Origin: Prostheceraeus crozeri
Taxonomy: Eukaryota > Platyhelminthes > Polycladida > Euryleptidae
Assembly: GCA_907163375.1 (NCBI GenBank)
Contig: CAJQUW010002095.1
Span: 1 to 64,000, forward strand
Direction: 5' to 3'
Length of the DNA: 64,000 bases
The translations under genes and the position numbers were made by a program. The notes beneath the pieces are model-generated. The model did no database searches. It was not told where the DNA came from and saw only the letters and a list, made by a program, of their open reading frames with translations. The stretch's first letter is position 1, and each line of letters opens with the position of its first letter. Positions 34,696-47,034 of the stretch are shown here, piece after piece.

Positions 34696-36656
34696 GTGGA
34701 CGAAAGTGCATTACCTATGAAAAAGAAGAAAAATTGTTACCTCCGCCTTGGTAGCTGGAATGCTTGCACCATGCGACCTGGCTTCACTACTGACCCCGAC
34801 CAAAGCATTTCAACTGGACTTGCAAAATTCAGAAAAACGTCTATTGTAAAATTGAAAGTGCACAAATTAAATGTCGACATAGCAGCACTACAAGAAGCAA
34901 AGCTTCCGGAATCTGGATCAAACAAAGACGAATCCGACGAACATGCCATTCACGGTGCTGGTTTTGCTATTTCAAGCAAGAAAAGGCTATTCACATATGA
35001 ATATTCACAAGCCATTGGTGAAGCCGTAAGGCGAAAATTCTGGCTACCTTTGCATTTTATTAAAAGGTTGGCACTACTGCAGTTTAGTGCACCCTCTATG
35101 AAAGAGACGGAAACGCGCCTACTGCAGTTTAGTGCACCCTAAAACAAAGGCGCATTCTCCCGCAAACGATGACTACGCACATTACACCGAAGCGCGCGCT
35201 CGGTGTAATGTGCGAAGACGAAGACGAAGACACACGAAGACACAAAGACACTCATTTATAACTATAGGGAAGAACGAACGGCATTCATTCTGTTGATTAA
35301 ATTTTCAGACATATGCATAGTTGTTTTCTCACATGCATTTTAGGGTGCACTAAACTGCAGTAGGGGTAAAAGAGGGTGCACTAAACTGCAGTAGTGCCAA
35401 AAGGTTCATTGAAAAGCACCTGAAGAAGTTTTTATTACAGAATTTCCTAATTACATTTCAAGCAAGATAATCGAAAATATGTGTGTTCCCGTCATGTCTC
35501 AGAAAGAATGATGTCGATGAAATTTAGGTCTAACTCAAGCACTACAAACATAATCTGTGTTTACGCGCCTACGCTTCCCAGCCCTGATGAAATGAAGGAT
35601 AGTTTATACGAAAGTTTCACAAGGGTCATGCGTTCAATTCCATCTGGCGATCAGCTTTATATCCTCGGTGACTTCAACGCCCGTGTCGGTAGTGATCATG
35701 CATTCTGGTCCGATTGCCTGGGACACAACGGTGTGGATAAGATAAACGAAAACGGTCAGCGTGTTTTAGAGTTTTGCTCACATCATTGTCTTTGTTTCAC
35801 AAATACTTTTCTTTGCTAGAAAACGTATGCACAAGGTCAGTTGGAAACATCCACATTCAAAACACTGGCATCAGTTGGATCTTATCAGTGCTAAACGTCC
35901 AGATGTTGGACTTGTGAAGAATACAAGGAATTGCCACAGCGCCGACGGAAATATGGATCACTCGCTTGCGTTGACTCCGGTGGCTATGAAGAAAGTGATG
36001 ACTCATCCCTCTGGAAGCAAAACTCTCAACACCTCAGCAATGAAAATCCCTGAGAAGATATACAAATTCAATGAGAATATTAGCACAAGAAAGATCCAAT
36101 CTGAAACCATCGTATCGGCAGCGTCAGAATGGAATATCCAAGAAAAAGTTATATATGATTCTGCTCTAAATGCCTTTGGCACTCACTGGCAACAAAATCG
36201 CGACTGCATCAGTGAGAGCTTGGATGCTTTCTTACATCTCATTAAGGAGAAAAATGACGCAAAAAATCGCACAAACTACGACCAAGTAGTGTAAGCAGTG
36301 AACGTTTGAAGAAGACAAGGAGCATCCTACAAAAGGAAACTCGTTACTGTGCCAAAAGATACTGGAATAATATCTGCTCAGAAATTCAGTTAGCAGCTGA
36401 CGCAGGCAACTTGAAGGAGTTATATAAGGTTATAAGAAGATCCATAGGTCCTAGCGTAAAAATGGTTTGCCCTCTTAGATCATCAAATGGAACTCAACTA
36501 ACCGACACTATTCAGAGGCTTAGTAGATGGGCGGAACACAATTCTGAACTCTACTCTACCCACAGATTCATCAGTGGTGAAGCTGTAGCTAGCATCCCAA
36601 CCTTCCCAACGATGGGTGATCTCGATATTCCCCCATCATTGACTAATCCTGTGTAA
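34696..36656 (+). pseudogene. RTE-type LINE endonuclease plus linker, broken
   Basis: LRLGSWNACTMRPG and DIAALQEAKLPESGS form the N-terminal metal-binding blocks. After the MITE the frame continues with IICVYAPTLPSPDEMKD, YILGDFNARVGSDH, GHNGVDKINENGQRVLEFC, then WKHPHSKHWHQLDLI and NCHSADGNMDHSL, the final endonuclease His block. The linker (SILQKETRYCAKRYW, ELYKVIRRSIGPS) matches the RTE family often mis-annotated as craniofacial development protein 2. Several stops and frame changes are present. The RT palm motifs expected next are missing. Confidence 0.85.
35070..35398. mobile_element. 329-bp MITE with doubled inverted repeats and perfect 8-bp target duplication
   Basis: The 8-bp AAAAGGTT occurs at 35062-35069 and 35399-35406. 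The 27-bp ends are perfect inverted repeats (GGCACTACTGCAGTTTAGTG... and its complement). A second inverted copy of ctactgcagtttagtgcacc lies just inside each end. The centre holds a separate hairpin (cacattacaccga ... tcggtgtaatgtg, about 35180-35212) and gaagac-type simple repeats. The 8-bp duplication fits hAT, P or Merlin-type transposases, and no protein is encoded. Confidence 0.9.
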
Positions 36657-36691
36657 GAAATTCACGCAGCGAAAACAGGGAAAGTCCAGTT

Positions 36692-36972
36692 ATCGACACG
36701 TAGATATCATGGATTTGAGTCATTTCATCGACTGGTCGTTTCATCAATGTCTATGTCCATAGTTAGCAGACATTTGAGTCATGATAGAACTCAAGGCATC
36801 ATGGCTTGATGTCTATGAATTATTGAGTTAACTCACGTATTTAACTATCTATGGATGCATGATACTCTTGAGTGGACATCATGCACCTGTCGACGAAAAG
36901 ACCTGTTGATGAAATGAACCAATGTAATGTCGATGAAATGACCCTGTCGATGAAGTGAACCAACACCATGAA
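36692..36972. mobile_element. Small inverted-repeat element (TCGATGAAA family), copy B
   Basis: Matches 30840-31200 through gatatcatggatttgagtca, tctatgtccat and gcttgatgtctatgaatta. It keeps the complete right end (TCGATGAAATGACCCTGTCG plus atgaagtgaacc, about 36930-36961) but lacks the left end, where it abuts the truncated RTE LINE. Confidence 0.65.
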
Positions 36973-37650
36973 TATAATATTTACAACATTACATTTTAGT
37001 GTACAACATCATGCATCAGGATTTTATTCGTATGACATTCATTCACAAAAGAGAACTTTTTTATCTTGACGTCAGTGACGGAAGTAGATTGTTATTTTAC
37101 ATGTATAATTGTACATCCAAGATCTATGCGGATGAACTGCATGTTGAGCATCGTCAAACTTCAAGTCGGTTGATGAATTAAATTGATCAGTTAATTAAAT
37201 GTTCAACAACATCGGATTTCATCGTCTTTGCAATAGCAATTGACTATTGTGGAAGTAGCGTGAATATACACGGAAATGCTTTTCTGTTTATTTTAACATT
37301 AGTTGTTCTATAAAAGCATTAGTGCGGGAGCTACTGACGCTTTCTTACTAAATTCGCACAAAAAGGGCTTAATGGCATTTATTTGTAGACTTTGAAACAC
37401 TGAATACAAAAATCAAATTCTTGAGTGTCACAGCCAGTCGCTCTCGGTTATACGTAAGGTTAAAGGATTTCCATTGGAATCCAATGGTAAAATTCAACTA
37501 TGGATTGTGAAACACTTGGCAATTTTCGTACATTTTCTTTTGCAGAAAAGAAACTATTTATCAGAATGCCATGAAATTTGAAGTATGATCGAGTTCAGAA
37601 CATCAGCTTCGATACAAAAGTTGAAATGAGTCACATGATTCAGTATTTGA

Positions 37651-37718
37651 TGTCTGAGAGCCTCTACAAAATGAGTAAAATCGCCAAAATTTACTCATTT
37701 TGTAGAGGCTCTCAGACA
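37651..37718. repeat. Perfect 29-bp hairpin
   Basis: Arms 37651-37679 (tgtctgagagcctctacaaa...) and 37690-37718 are perfectly complementary around a 10-nt loop. There is no target duplication, transposon end or ORF. Confidence 0.9.
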
Positions 37719-40656
37719 CTCTCGACTATCCTGTGAATATGCCAACCTTGCAACATACAAAAGATAGCTACTTTTAAACGTTGAATTATGCGTGATAGCA
37801 GTCATGTCAATCACAAAAACTCGACAAAGATGTCACCAAATGTTCCTTTCAGCAAGTATCCCAATTCTTTTTGCGGTGTCTGTATGTTACATTTACACGT
37901 TACTAAATCATTTGATTGCTTAAACAATGTATTCTACAATGAATGTCGTCAACGGTAGACATATGGCTAATTAAACTAACCGACCAGCCGCCCGCCGTGA
38001 TGAGTTATCCGACGGATGGTCTTCAAATGCATTTATCCGTGGCCCTGATTCTCTCTCACTCCTTACCAAAACACTTAGCTTTGCAAGTTTAGTTCATGTT
38101 AGAAGGCTCAACAAGTTAATTTCGATGAGGCTGATGGTATTCGTTGGACATCTTCTGTTGCAATTGTTTGGGAAAGCAACTTGGATTGCTCTTAGAAGGT
38201 TCTCAGAGTCTCGGGCTTTAGTCTCACGAAAGCTGGAAAATCTGAAAATCTGAAGCTGGGAAGCAAATGAAAAATTCAATCATTTTGTCACACATATAGA
38301 CACAAAATTGAAAATTTCAATAGCCAAATCTCAAACTGTGTAGGCACACCTACGTGTATGTGCGGATGCTCGCACCAGAGATAATGTATGGCTACGATAA
38401 GATCCAGAGTTGCCGTGGAACGCGATCATTCACCCCCACTACTGTTCGACACTACAGAAAATCTCTAGGGGAATCTTATGGTAAATCCCATGAACCTCTG
38501 TAATGCATCAATTTGTAAAGTATAATATCAAGCATTGTAATTGCTTATTTCTTCATTGAGAATGCTCATAGTCACGACGTTTTTCAGAACTTCAACAAGC
38601 ATGTTATAAACTAAATATTGCATTAAGGGCACGAGCTTTCAGACTACTCTCTCAATCCGTCGTCGGGTGACGATTAAGAGAAGAGGTGGTTGCATGTTTA
38701 AGAGGAATGGTAGCAATCAAAGGTCAAATAGAGTGGCCGGACCCAGTCTAGCATGGGAATGCGCAAGGGTGAGGCATGGAATTTAAATTGACATAAAAAT
38801 CTGTCACTACTTAGTCATTCTTTTGTCAATTTTAAAACTTGAAGACCGTCATTTCGATTGAGGGTTCCATGTCTACCAATCTCTATCACTTCTTCGAGTC
38901 TAGCTCTTCTCTTGCCCTTATAAAAAAGGGGCAGAATCATCTTGTGTAAAACGACCAGAATCAACCTGATAGATCTACTACAGGCCGGCCTACGCCCAGC
39001 ATGTTCACAAATGATAGACTATAGGAGATTTGCTATTGATGAGGAAACATTTGTTTTCATTCACATTTGTCGTCACAGTCTTTATTAAAAGTTAGCAATG
39101 GTAAATTCAACTGTCCAGTTTGCACGTAGCTGGGCTTGCCATAGTTAGGCTACCACATTTCCTGCTATGAATTATTGTGCCACATTTTTGAAGCTTCAAT
39201 TAAATGAAGTTTTGAAAAAGACGTTTACCTCACCACAGGAAAGCTGCTCTTTGAAAAAGGTGTGAGGATAATAGTTCATGATTAGTTATGTAGTTATTAA
39301 TAGCCTCTACTGCCTACAATGCTAGTACAACACATTCTATCAACATTAGCTTGTTGCTAACATGCTGCGAACTGATACTAAAAGTCTAAACCTACTCTAT
39401 AGTCAGAATTGCCTAATATCATCGTGAAAGATGTGGATGAAAGAATTGAAGAATTTGAAAAAAGTGAAGCTTAATCGTCAAATTACTTCCTCATAGGAGG
39501 CTTTGACGGTGGTGACATAGTCAGACTTAAGATTGAGCGTAGTGATTATGACAATGACAATATTTTAAGTCAAGCTGAGGCGAGGAGCCGCGGCTACAAT
39601 CGGTTCAAAAAAAAAGAAGCCGAACCGATGCGTGGGCACAGCATTTCAAGCCGAGTCCAGTGATGTGGGCTCGCCTAGGCTTAGGTACATCTCTACAAAT
39701 AACTTTGAAATGTATCTAGACAATTCAGCCAACATGCAGCCAATTATTAGCAATGTTAGGCCTATAACTATCATTGTCGCCTTGTCATTGCAAATTGTGA
39801 TCATCTTAATCCATCTTTTATCCGTTTTCCGCAATGAAGCATTCAAAATACTTAAATTGTTGGACTTTTCAAGTGCATTTCCATTCTTGTTGAATTTTGA
39901 TTATTACCTTCTCATCCACTCTAGTTTTCCACTGAAAAATCATTTTGTACCTTTCTCTGATTTGATGAAGCAAGTTATGCGATTAGGTATCCTTCACACG
40001 AGCTTGCCTTCATTATTTGATAACCTCAAAATTATAACTCTGAAACTCAACTGTCACTTCAATTCCACGACGTCAACTTTTTCAACACTCCTTCCATCAG
40101 GTACATTGCAAACGTTATGAAGGACAAGTGGAAGCAAATATTCTTTGCGTGCTGTTCAGATTTATTACATTTTGCGTTTAAATCATTCTCAGCACGAGTA
40201 ATTGACCAATATTATCAAAATTCTACAAGAATGCTGCACCTCTGATACGTATGACAGCAGAGTGGGAAACATGCACGGACCAAAATCGAGTATTTGCGTA
40301 AAAGCATAATTTCGATATTGACTCACTACAGACATTAAAAGCAATGAAAAGCTCATTAATTATCTTATCAGAAATAGAAAGTCTGTAGAATTGATAAATT
40401 CAGAAATTTTTGTAATTCGACAACTAAGAGTGTTTGTACCTACAACGCTTGTTGCAGATGTGTGTTTTATGTGTATGAGAAGTATGCATTAGAAGTGTAC
40501 TGGACTGTTGCTCTCCATTACATTGTAAATCGCTAGATACGGGAATTACATACAAACATATACCAAATTCACATACAATTTGAAACTAACATTTGATGCA
40601 AGATTCTCGTATGTTTACGGGATCTGGTATGTTTCTCATACGAAAGCTCACTTACT

Positions 40657-41419
40657 TTCGTATGTGATTGGTATGAAGCGATGCGAACTATTTTATCTGT
40701 GATTGGCTGTTTTACGATGAAATACGAGTTGTTGTTAGTATGTTTTATATACGAGACCCTATGCAAATTCGTCCTCATTCACATGCCTCTCGTATGTAAA
40801 TCTTTAAGTCACCTAGCAAAATAATTATTTGTATTGCATACTACTTTCAAATAACTTCTGTCAGTAATATCAGTCATAAACATTCGAATGGATAGTGTGG
40901 TATTTAGAGTATTTGATCTAGACTCGTTGCACCATGAAATGAATGCCGCATGTCTTTGTTGCTACTTGCCTAATAACATTCACACGACTCATAATTAGCT
41001 CAATTCCATGAACTAAGTTGATAAACATTATTTCAATAAAACCGTAGCTTTCGAACTTCCATGCTGACTTATATATCTCAAACATAACTGTATTTGCTTT
41101 CATGAATTATAATGTGTTTTTATTTCGGATTGATAATATGCTTAATTCCAAAATTACAGAATGCATAAACGTTGATGTTAGTATACTTATTGATTATTTA
41201 TGAAATGTCTTAGACTTACGTGCATCAAAATCGAATTCAGTGTTGTAAGTTTAACTCTTAAATGTCATTATCTTACTTGCAAAACAGTAGTAAGTGCTAT
41301 GCAACCTTAAAGCGATCTTTATTGACAAAAGGCCTTAAATCATACGAAAAGCATACAAATAGATGCAAAAATATACCAATAAAATATTTTGGTATGCATC
41401 CTTCGTATGTGATTGGTAT
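40657..41419 (+). repeat. Spaced direct repeat pair TTCGTATGTGATTGGTAT
   Basis: Identical 18-mers at 40657-40674 and 41402-41419 are each followed by GAAGCGA- or CGAGCGA-like sequence. Both lie in regions rich in CATACGA/TCGTATG. Probably two short copies of one dispersed repeat. Confidence 0.45.
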
Positions 41420-41457
41420 CGAGCGACTTATAGTGTAGTTGAATGTGTATTCTTCAG

Positions 41458-41664
41458 TTATCGAGCTCAGAGCTAATGGAGAAATTCCGAAATCTATGCC
41501 ATAGAATTATATGTGAAAAGTCGAATTGTAACTGCACACCATTCGTTCCATTAAAGTATCGACGGCTTATTCAATGTTGTAAGTTTCTTTATGAGTGTTG
41601 CCAGTTACTCAGATCATCTGGTGCATCATACTGCCCCAGACACCGTGATATTCTGGAAAGTTAA
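41458..41664 (+). CDS. Candidate terminal exon encoding a Cys-rich domain
   Basis: A strong acceptor-like TATTCTTCAG precedes an open frame of 68 codons. Spacing: C-x4-C-x4-C-x-C-x13-CC-x5-CC-x10-C, nine cysteines (for example CHRIIC, CNC, LIQCCKFLYECC). A TAA follows at 41662 and ATTAAA at 41744-41749. No upstream signal-peptide exon was found and no family is recognised. The density of cysteines in AT-rich DNA is unusual, but the ORF is short and could be chance. Confidence 0.3.
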   Translation, partial: LSSSELMEKFRNLCHRIICEKSNCNCTPFVPLKYRRLIQCCKFLYECCQLLRSSGASYCPRHRDILES

Positions 41665-42839
41665 GAAAATTCCCTTATGTTCATCGAAGTAAAAATTTTT
41701 TCATCTCCATGTCAAGACTTTCAAATGATGGTTTTCCGCATGAATTAAAGATATACTTCCATGTGTCACTTACTTTTTGGCATACTATTGATTACTATTG
41801 ATTACATTATTGACTTACTTTATCAATCGCATACTATTGATTAAAATTGCCATGAATTTTAGTTACTTTTGTTACTTTTGTTACTTTTTGTTCCTTTGAT
41901 TTTTGTAACCTGAAGCACTGCAATTTTATGTCACACAGATTTCCACTACTGGGACAATTGAAAAATATGCGTCATTATTAATATTATTAGTATCAATTGT
42001 AGCAATGGTCCATAGAAAGATCAACCTTTGTCTCCACAGGTTAGAGGTACCTATAACCTGTCCATTTTGGATTTTCAATTTTGGGTAACCCTCCCCCTCC
42101 GGTTGCCAAAAGACCAAGGTTAACCAAATCCCAAAATCCAACCTTGAAGGTAAACACTTCTTCAAATGCTGTTCATAATTGGAATATTTAGGTACTTTGC
42201 ATTTTGAATTGATCTTGTCACCGTAGACTGCATTTCAAAATTCAAATACAATTTCAAAATTTAGATTGCATAAAAGTAATCAGAATCCTCTTGAGTTGGC
42301 TTAGTTGATCAGCTTCGAATTGCAAACGTCTGAATTTCGTATGAATGTTTATCTCCATCCGACTTACTATAGGGTTGCACTGATGACGGCTAATAAGTCA
42401 GAAATTTTTTTGTCGTCTAGATGATCTAATCAGATATTGTTCTTGTCTCTTGGATTGTTTTATTATGACAATCGTGTAAAAAATGTGAATCTTATTTGTG
42501 AAGATAGCGCCATTCCTACTTATCTCTACTCAATAAGGAACATTATACACAAATGAATATCACAACTGTGCTACTGAGATTGCCTAGGTCATGATACACC
42601 TTTTTCAGTCCATGAGCAATAATTGTCAATTAAATAGAAAAATATTTCATGACAAATGCAATCTTCATTTTTGACCTGAGACGGTTGAAAAATGTAGCGA
42701 AATGCATTGATTTTTCATTCTTCTATCTTAATTCAAGAGCAAAATCCTCATGTCATTAAGCAACTTGCTTTCCAGTTAGCAACAGCATAAAGATATAAGT
42801 CTATGATTCAGGTGATCAAGTTTTTCAGGAGTTCATTCA
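41665..42839. other. Intergenic stretch with low-complexity patches
   Basis: Low-complexity ttgatta and gttactttt runs at about 41785-41895. Nothing else recognised. Confidence 0.4.
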
Positions 42840-43049
42840 TTTGTTTTTCCATGAGAAAAGGAAATAATATCATCTTTCTTGGTCACTCCTTTTTAATTTT
42901 GCGTGTACACTAACGCACCACGTGAAGGCCAATGGCCGACAATTCTGGACAGTTTGTACATTTTTTAATTCATTATTTTATTGATCGTAAAATTATAAAG
43001 GAGTGACCAAGAAGGTTGGTATTCTTTCCTTTTCTCTTGGAAAAACAAA
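42840..43049. mobile_element. 210-bp inverted-repeat element (MITE-like)
   Basis: Arms of about 63 bp (tttgtttttccatgagaaaa ... and its inverted counterpart ending aaaaacaaa) share tcttggtcactcctttttaa with few mismatches. The centre, about 80 bp, is unique. It is non-coding, and the target duplication is unclear. Confidence 0.65.
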
Positions 43050-44837
43050 AATGCTTATTAGGAATAATCTAATTATGACTCGAGCTGCAGACCAATTTAT
43101 AATTCGTGTTTGAGCTTAATTGTGATTTCTATTTCATTTTTTCTTTTTTTTATTTCTCATTTTCATTTGTTGTGCCGTAAAATGAAAATATTAGGTAAAT
43201 TGAAGTTTGAGTTTTGTTGAATAAATCATGCAATCAAAAGCTTTCCAAATGAATCATATATTTGAAAATCTAAAATTATGAGTAACTCGTGCTTAACGTC
43301 TTCTTCTGAGTTATAACAGTCAACATATGCTGTTAAACATTTCTTACGTTGGTTTCTGTAACAGAAGAAGTGGATTGCTCCGCCAATTGTTTGAAAGATG
43401 CAATGCGATTGCTATGCAGTTCATGTCGAATTTAGTCATTAGACAAATTATAGTCAATGATAGGCGTATGCTTTCATCATTTGTTGTACATTTTCACTCT
43501 CATCTCCGAGTGCTGTACACAACCATGACCTGCGTTATTATTGAAACTTTGATTTTAATTTTACAAAACAAATTTATAAAATTAACAATATCGCATTTGT
43601 GATAACTGTGCTGCTATTATTATTAACGTAGTAGAAATAATATGGCAATAATCATTATATTTATTTTTTCACTATTATCACAATTCCTCATCATGACTGT
43701 CTTTCTTCATTTATAGTGAATGTGGATGCCAGTTGCTGCTTGACCAACTATGTCACATCAGCTATTCTATGGCTACCAAAAGAAGTTTAGGACTCATGTC
43801 GACGTTTGCAAATGAATTTACATTGATATGCAATGCTTGCTCCATAGAAGTCGGATAGCAAAGATAGCTGACAATGCAACATCTATGCTTTGAACCTTTT
43901 ACAAGAACTTAGCGAAATTAAGAAAAAACAAAATTATTTGTTTGAGGTTTCTTTGAAAGACTTGATAAGCACGTTTATAGGCGAAACTTGATGCTCGAAA
44001 AAGCTCAAACGCTTAAATATCAAAATGGAAATGTCACCAATTTCAACATGTGCTCTGAATTTCCATTAGCCTATGATAAAATAACTGCAGTTATGACCCA
44101 ACCATGCAATTTTCACCTTTCATTGAATTTACAGATGTCCATGGCCTCTCCACAGTACTTAACCAGGCCATTTGCAAAATGCATAGGCAAGAATCTGCGG
44201 AATGAGTATATAAGTGTGACAATTGCTATGCAGTTTATCAGCAGCGGTCTCAAGCTCATAAAGTTAAGTCTAAAAGTAGCATAATTCAAATGTTGCTCAA
44301 GAAGGAAACTTGCATGATTCTTCAAATCCCATTGGATTTGTGTTGACACTGACCGCTCAAAATTAGGACGACGAGTGCAGACACTGCCAATAAATGGATG
44401 CAGGAGTGCTTGTGGTTGAGCAAACAATTGACAACAATTCTCGAAAACTAAATAACTGCTGACTACCGACTCTGTGGCGGAGACTAATAGTTTGCAATTT
44501 GAACTTTATGCAAATTATATTCACATTATTATTGACAAAACAATACAACCTGATTATACTTTTGTTCGTTGACATATGGCATAAAGTAAGTATTTTAGGT
44601 AGAGTAGCAACTCAGCATTTATTAAATCCCCAATGTGTACACAGTTTTGATTTTATTGAACGTTATTGTCGTTAAATGAACTTGAGGTGAAGACAGTTGG
44701 AATTGTTTCCAAATGTGAGATATGCACATTTATGCAGTTTTGAAGAAATTACAACGGAATTGACTGATCATGATAGTATAAAGCAGATGGAAATGATATT
44801 ATTTTACACATCCTCCGTGTCATGTCAGCCATGGAAT
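43050..44837. other. Intergenic stretch
   Basis: Short random ORFs only (for example 43327-43602 + and 43988-44284 +), without motif or splice context. Confidence 0.35.
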
Positions 44838-45504
44838 CAGGGGCGCCGGCAGGGTAAAAAAATATGGACGCACGATTCTATTTGTTTGCGCTACTACCAG
44901 TACATAAACTATTTTAGACGAAAGGTGAAAATACAAATTGTAGTTTCTTGCAGCCGTGACTATAAAATTATGACATTATTTATTCATTAATAAAACCTAA
45001 GCTACATATACTTTCTTTTATTTATCATTTTTATTTTGTTATGTACGTATATATATTTGCTTTTTAAAGACATTCAATTTTAAGTTAATTAGTTGTAAGT
45101 AAATTTAAGTTATTTTATATTATTAATGATATTAATTAATTAATTATTTAAGATCTGTTTCTATATCTATAATTTCTATGTAATATTTAAATTTCATTAT
45201 TTGTATCTCCAGAAGATGAGACGTTGTTTATCAAGCAAACACCTTGTCACTGTGTCAGCCAGTCAAAAAGCGAAGCGCGCAACCTATCATCCATGGACAA
45301 CTAGAGTATTGTGGGGAAGGACACTTCACTGAGCTGAAATTGGCAGCGAACTTTGCCCGAACTATTTGCTTGATCGACTTCACCTTTAAACCACAGGTGT
45401 CTACTTCAATGGTTTACACAAAGATTTCACACAGCGATGAGCATGGTTTGTACCGGAATGGGCTTGACGCACATGCGTCTGTGCGTCCGCCTGCCGGCGC
45501 CCCT
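44838..45504. mobile_element. 667-bp hAT-type non-autonomous element
   Basis: The ends are CAGGGGCGCCGGCAGG and its inverted copy, with ggacgcac blocks slightly further in on both sides. hAT elements typically begin CAGNG. Flanking octamers (catggaat and cttggaag) match at six of eight positions, compatible with an old 8-bp duplication. The interior is very AT-rich and non-coding. Confidence 0.7.
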
Positions 45505-46463
45505 GCTTGGAAGAGTAATGTTTGTTAAATCAGCAACTCGATGACCTGTTATTGCTTTCATGCTGAACCTCAAGAGAATCTTCATAAAGCGTGATCATAT
45601 CATAATCAAAGACAATCATTTCAATTGACTTAAAAAGATGTAAATGGTTTCACATCACTATTCAGATTCAAGAAATGAAACATAAATTTATTGAATCATA
45701 AATTCATGTCGATGAAAATTGAATTAAGAACATGAAATTTCAGCCAAGACAGCACAAAAGGATCTCGACTTTTTCATGAAGACCTCCATAATAATGCAGT
45801 TAATTATATTTCCTTGATCATCAGCATAATTTTCGCTTAGTTACGATGCTTGTAGCAAATATTCATTCTTTAGATGTCCAACTTGTTTCATACTTCTTAT
45901 AAAGGGGCGTCATGTTGGTAGCATATAAATTGGCAAAAGTTAAGTATTTTCAAAACTGCTCAAATAATTTTTTGGACCACAGGAACGTAATCTCCGCAAA
46001 AAACTGAATCTTTTTAAACAAAAATTTTCACTGTGTACAGATACTTTTATGAGTCGACACTCTACCTACATATACTTACTCTATGACATATAGACTTGCA
46101 ATGTCACGTACATCAGATTAATTATATCATCTATGAAAATGTCACCGAATGTTTCGATAGGAGTCGTAGGAAGATCTGAACTGTAGAGCATTCAAAGTTT
46201 CTCCTTTTTGAATTGGTTTTGGTTTGAAATATATCACATCTAACCAGAAACAATCCTTCTTATTCTTCTAATCAAAAGACGTACGATTACTTTTTTCATT
46301 GTCTGAGGAATCCTGTTATCATTCTTTGTCATTCTTTGTCATCATCGATCTGATCCACGTCATTAGCTACCGTAGAGCGGCTATCCTCTCAGGCGTCAAT
46401 CTTCTCCGATCATACCCCGTCAGGTCACCAACCCTGATTGTGAATGAAGCTGAATCATATAAC
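45505..46463. other. Intergenic stretch, nothing recognised
   Basis: Short random ORFs only. Confidence 0.4.
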
Positions 46464-46474
46464 AGTCATTCCAC

Positions 46475-46849
46475 GGTAACGGTCGTTTCATTTTGAGGGG
46501 GGTAGAGATTTTAAGTAAGAGTATCCTAGTGAAATAAGTAATCGGCTCCAACTCTAGTATGTACCGATATCTTATCAATACGCGAACAATCTTCAATCTT
46601 TCGCTCAGAGCCGGATTAGCTCATGGTAACGGTCGTTTCAAAATGAGACATGCATTTCAAGTACTTAACTACGAGGTCGATTTTCTCAGAAAGTTTTGCA
46701 CCGAATGCTCTGCTATTTAAGGGCTCAGTATATCACACCACTAGGATTTTGTCGTATAACTTTGAAGTGATCTCGTTGATTCAAATTCCTCCCTGGCCCG
46801 AAAATGTTAGATAACGGTCGTTTCACAAATTTTGGTAACGGTCGTTTCT
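46475..46849 (+). repeat. Left cluster of 16-bp motifs
   Basis: Four copies of GGTAACGGTCGTTTCA (one GATAAC variant, one ending TTTCT), all in plus orientation, spaced about 150, 185 and 24 bp apart. Confidence 0.9.
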
Positions 46850-47034
46850 TCAGAAATTTATCTATTCAGTGCAAATTCACAATATAAATATAAATTATAT
46901 GCTATAATGAGACATTTATAGCAATTTTTTCATCATATATGATATCATAGGAAAAAATGAATGATGTACATGCACACGAAAATGAAAAGAAGGGAATTTA
47001 TTCCATATGAAAGTATATTGTGCCGGTACTCGCA

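Larger units (their letters stand above)
34440..36691 (+). mobile_element. RTE-type LINE, 5' UTR and endonuclease region only
   Basis: Non-coding leader from roughly 34440 (start uncertain), endonuclease ORF from 34696, then linker sequence. The element ends at about 36691, where the small inverted-repeat element (copy B) begins. The reverse transcriptase is absent. A 329-bp MITE (35070-35398) splits the endonuclease ORF. Confidence 0.8.
36973..41457. other. Long intergenic stretch
   Basis: No gene recognised. The longest open frame (39632-40120 +, 162 aa) is hydrophobic and has no known motif. Contains the perfect hairpin at 37651-37718 and the 18-mer pair at 40657 and 41402, both listed separately, and a small inverted repeat ATCGGTTC/GAACCGAT near 39600. 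Confidence 0.35.

Noticed and set aside
39632-40120. 162-codon open frame
   Set aside because: One of the longest frames outside the transposons, but AT-driven, hydrophobic, without motif, splice context, signal peptide or poly(A) signal. Likely chance.
44113-44427. Overlapping frames on both strands, possible gene
   Set aside because: No motif, no promoter or poly(A) arrangement, and random composition.
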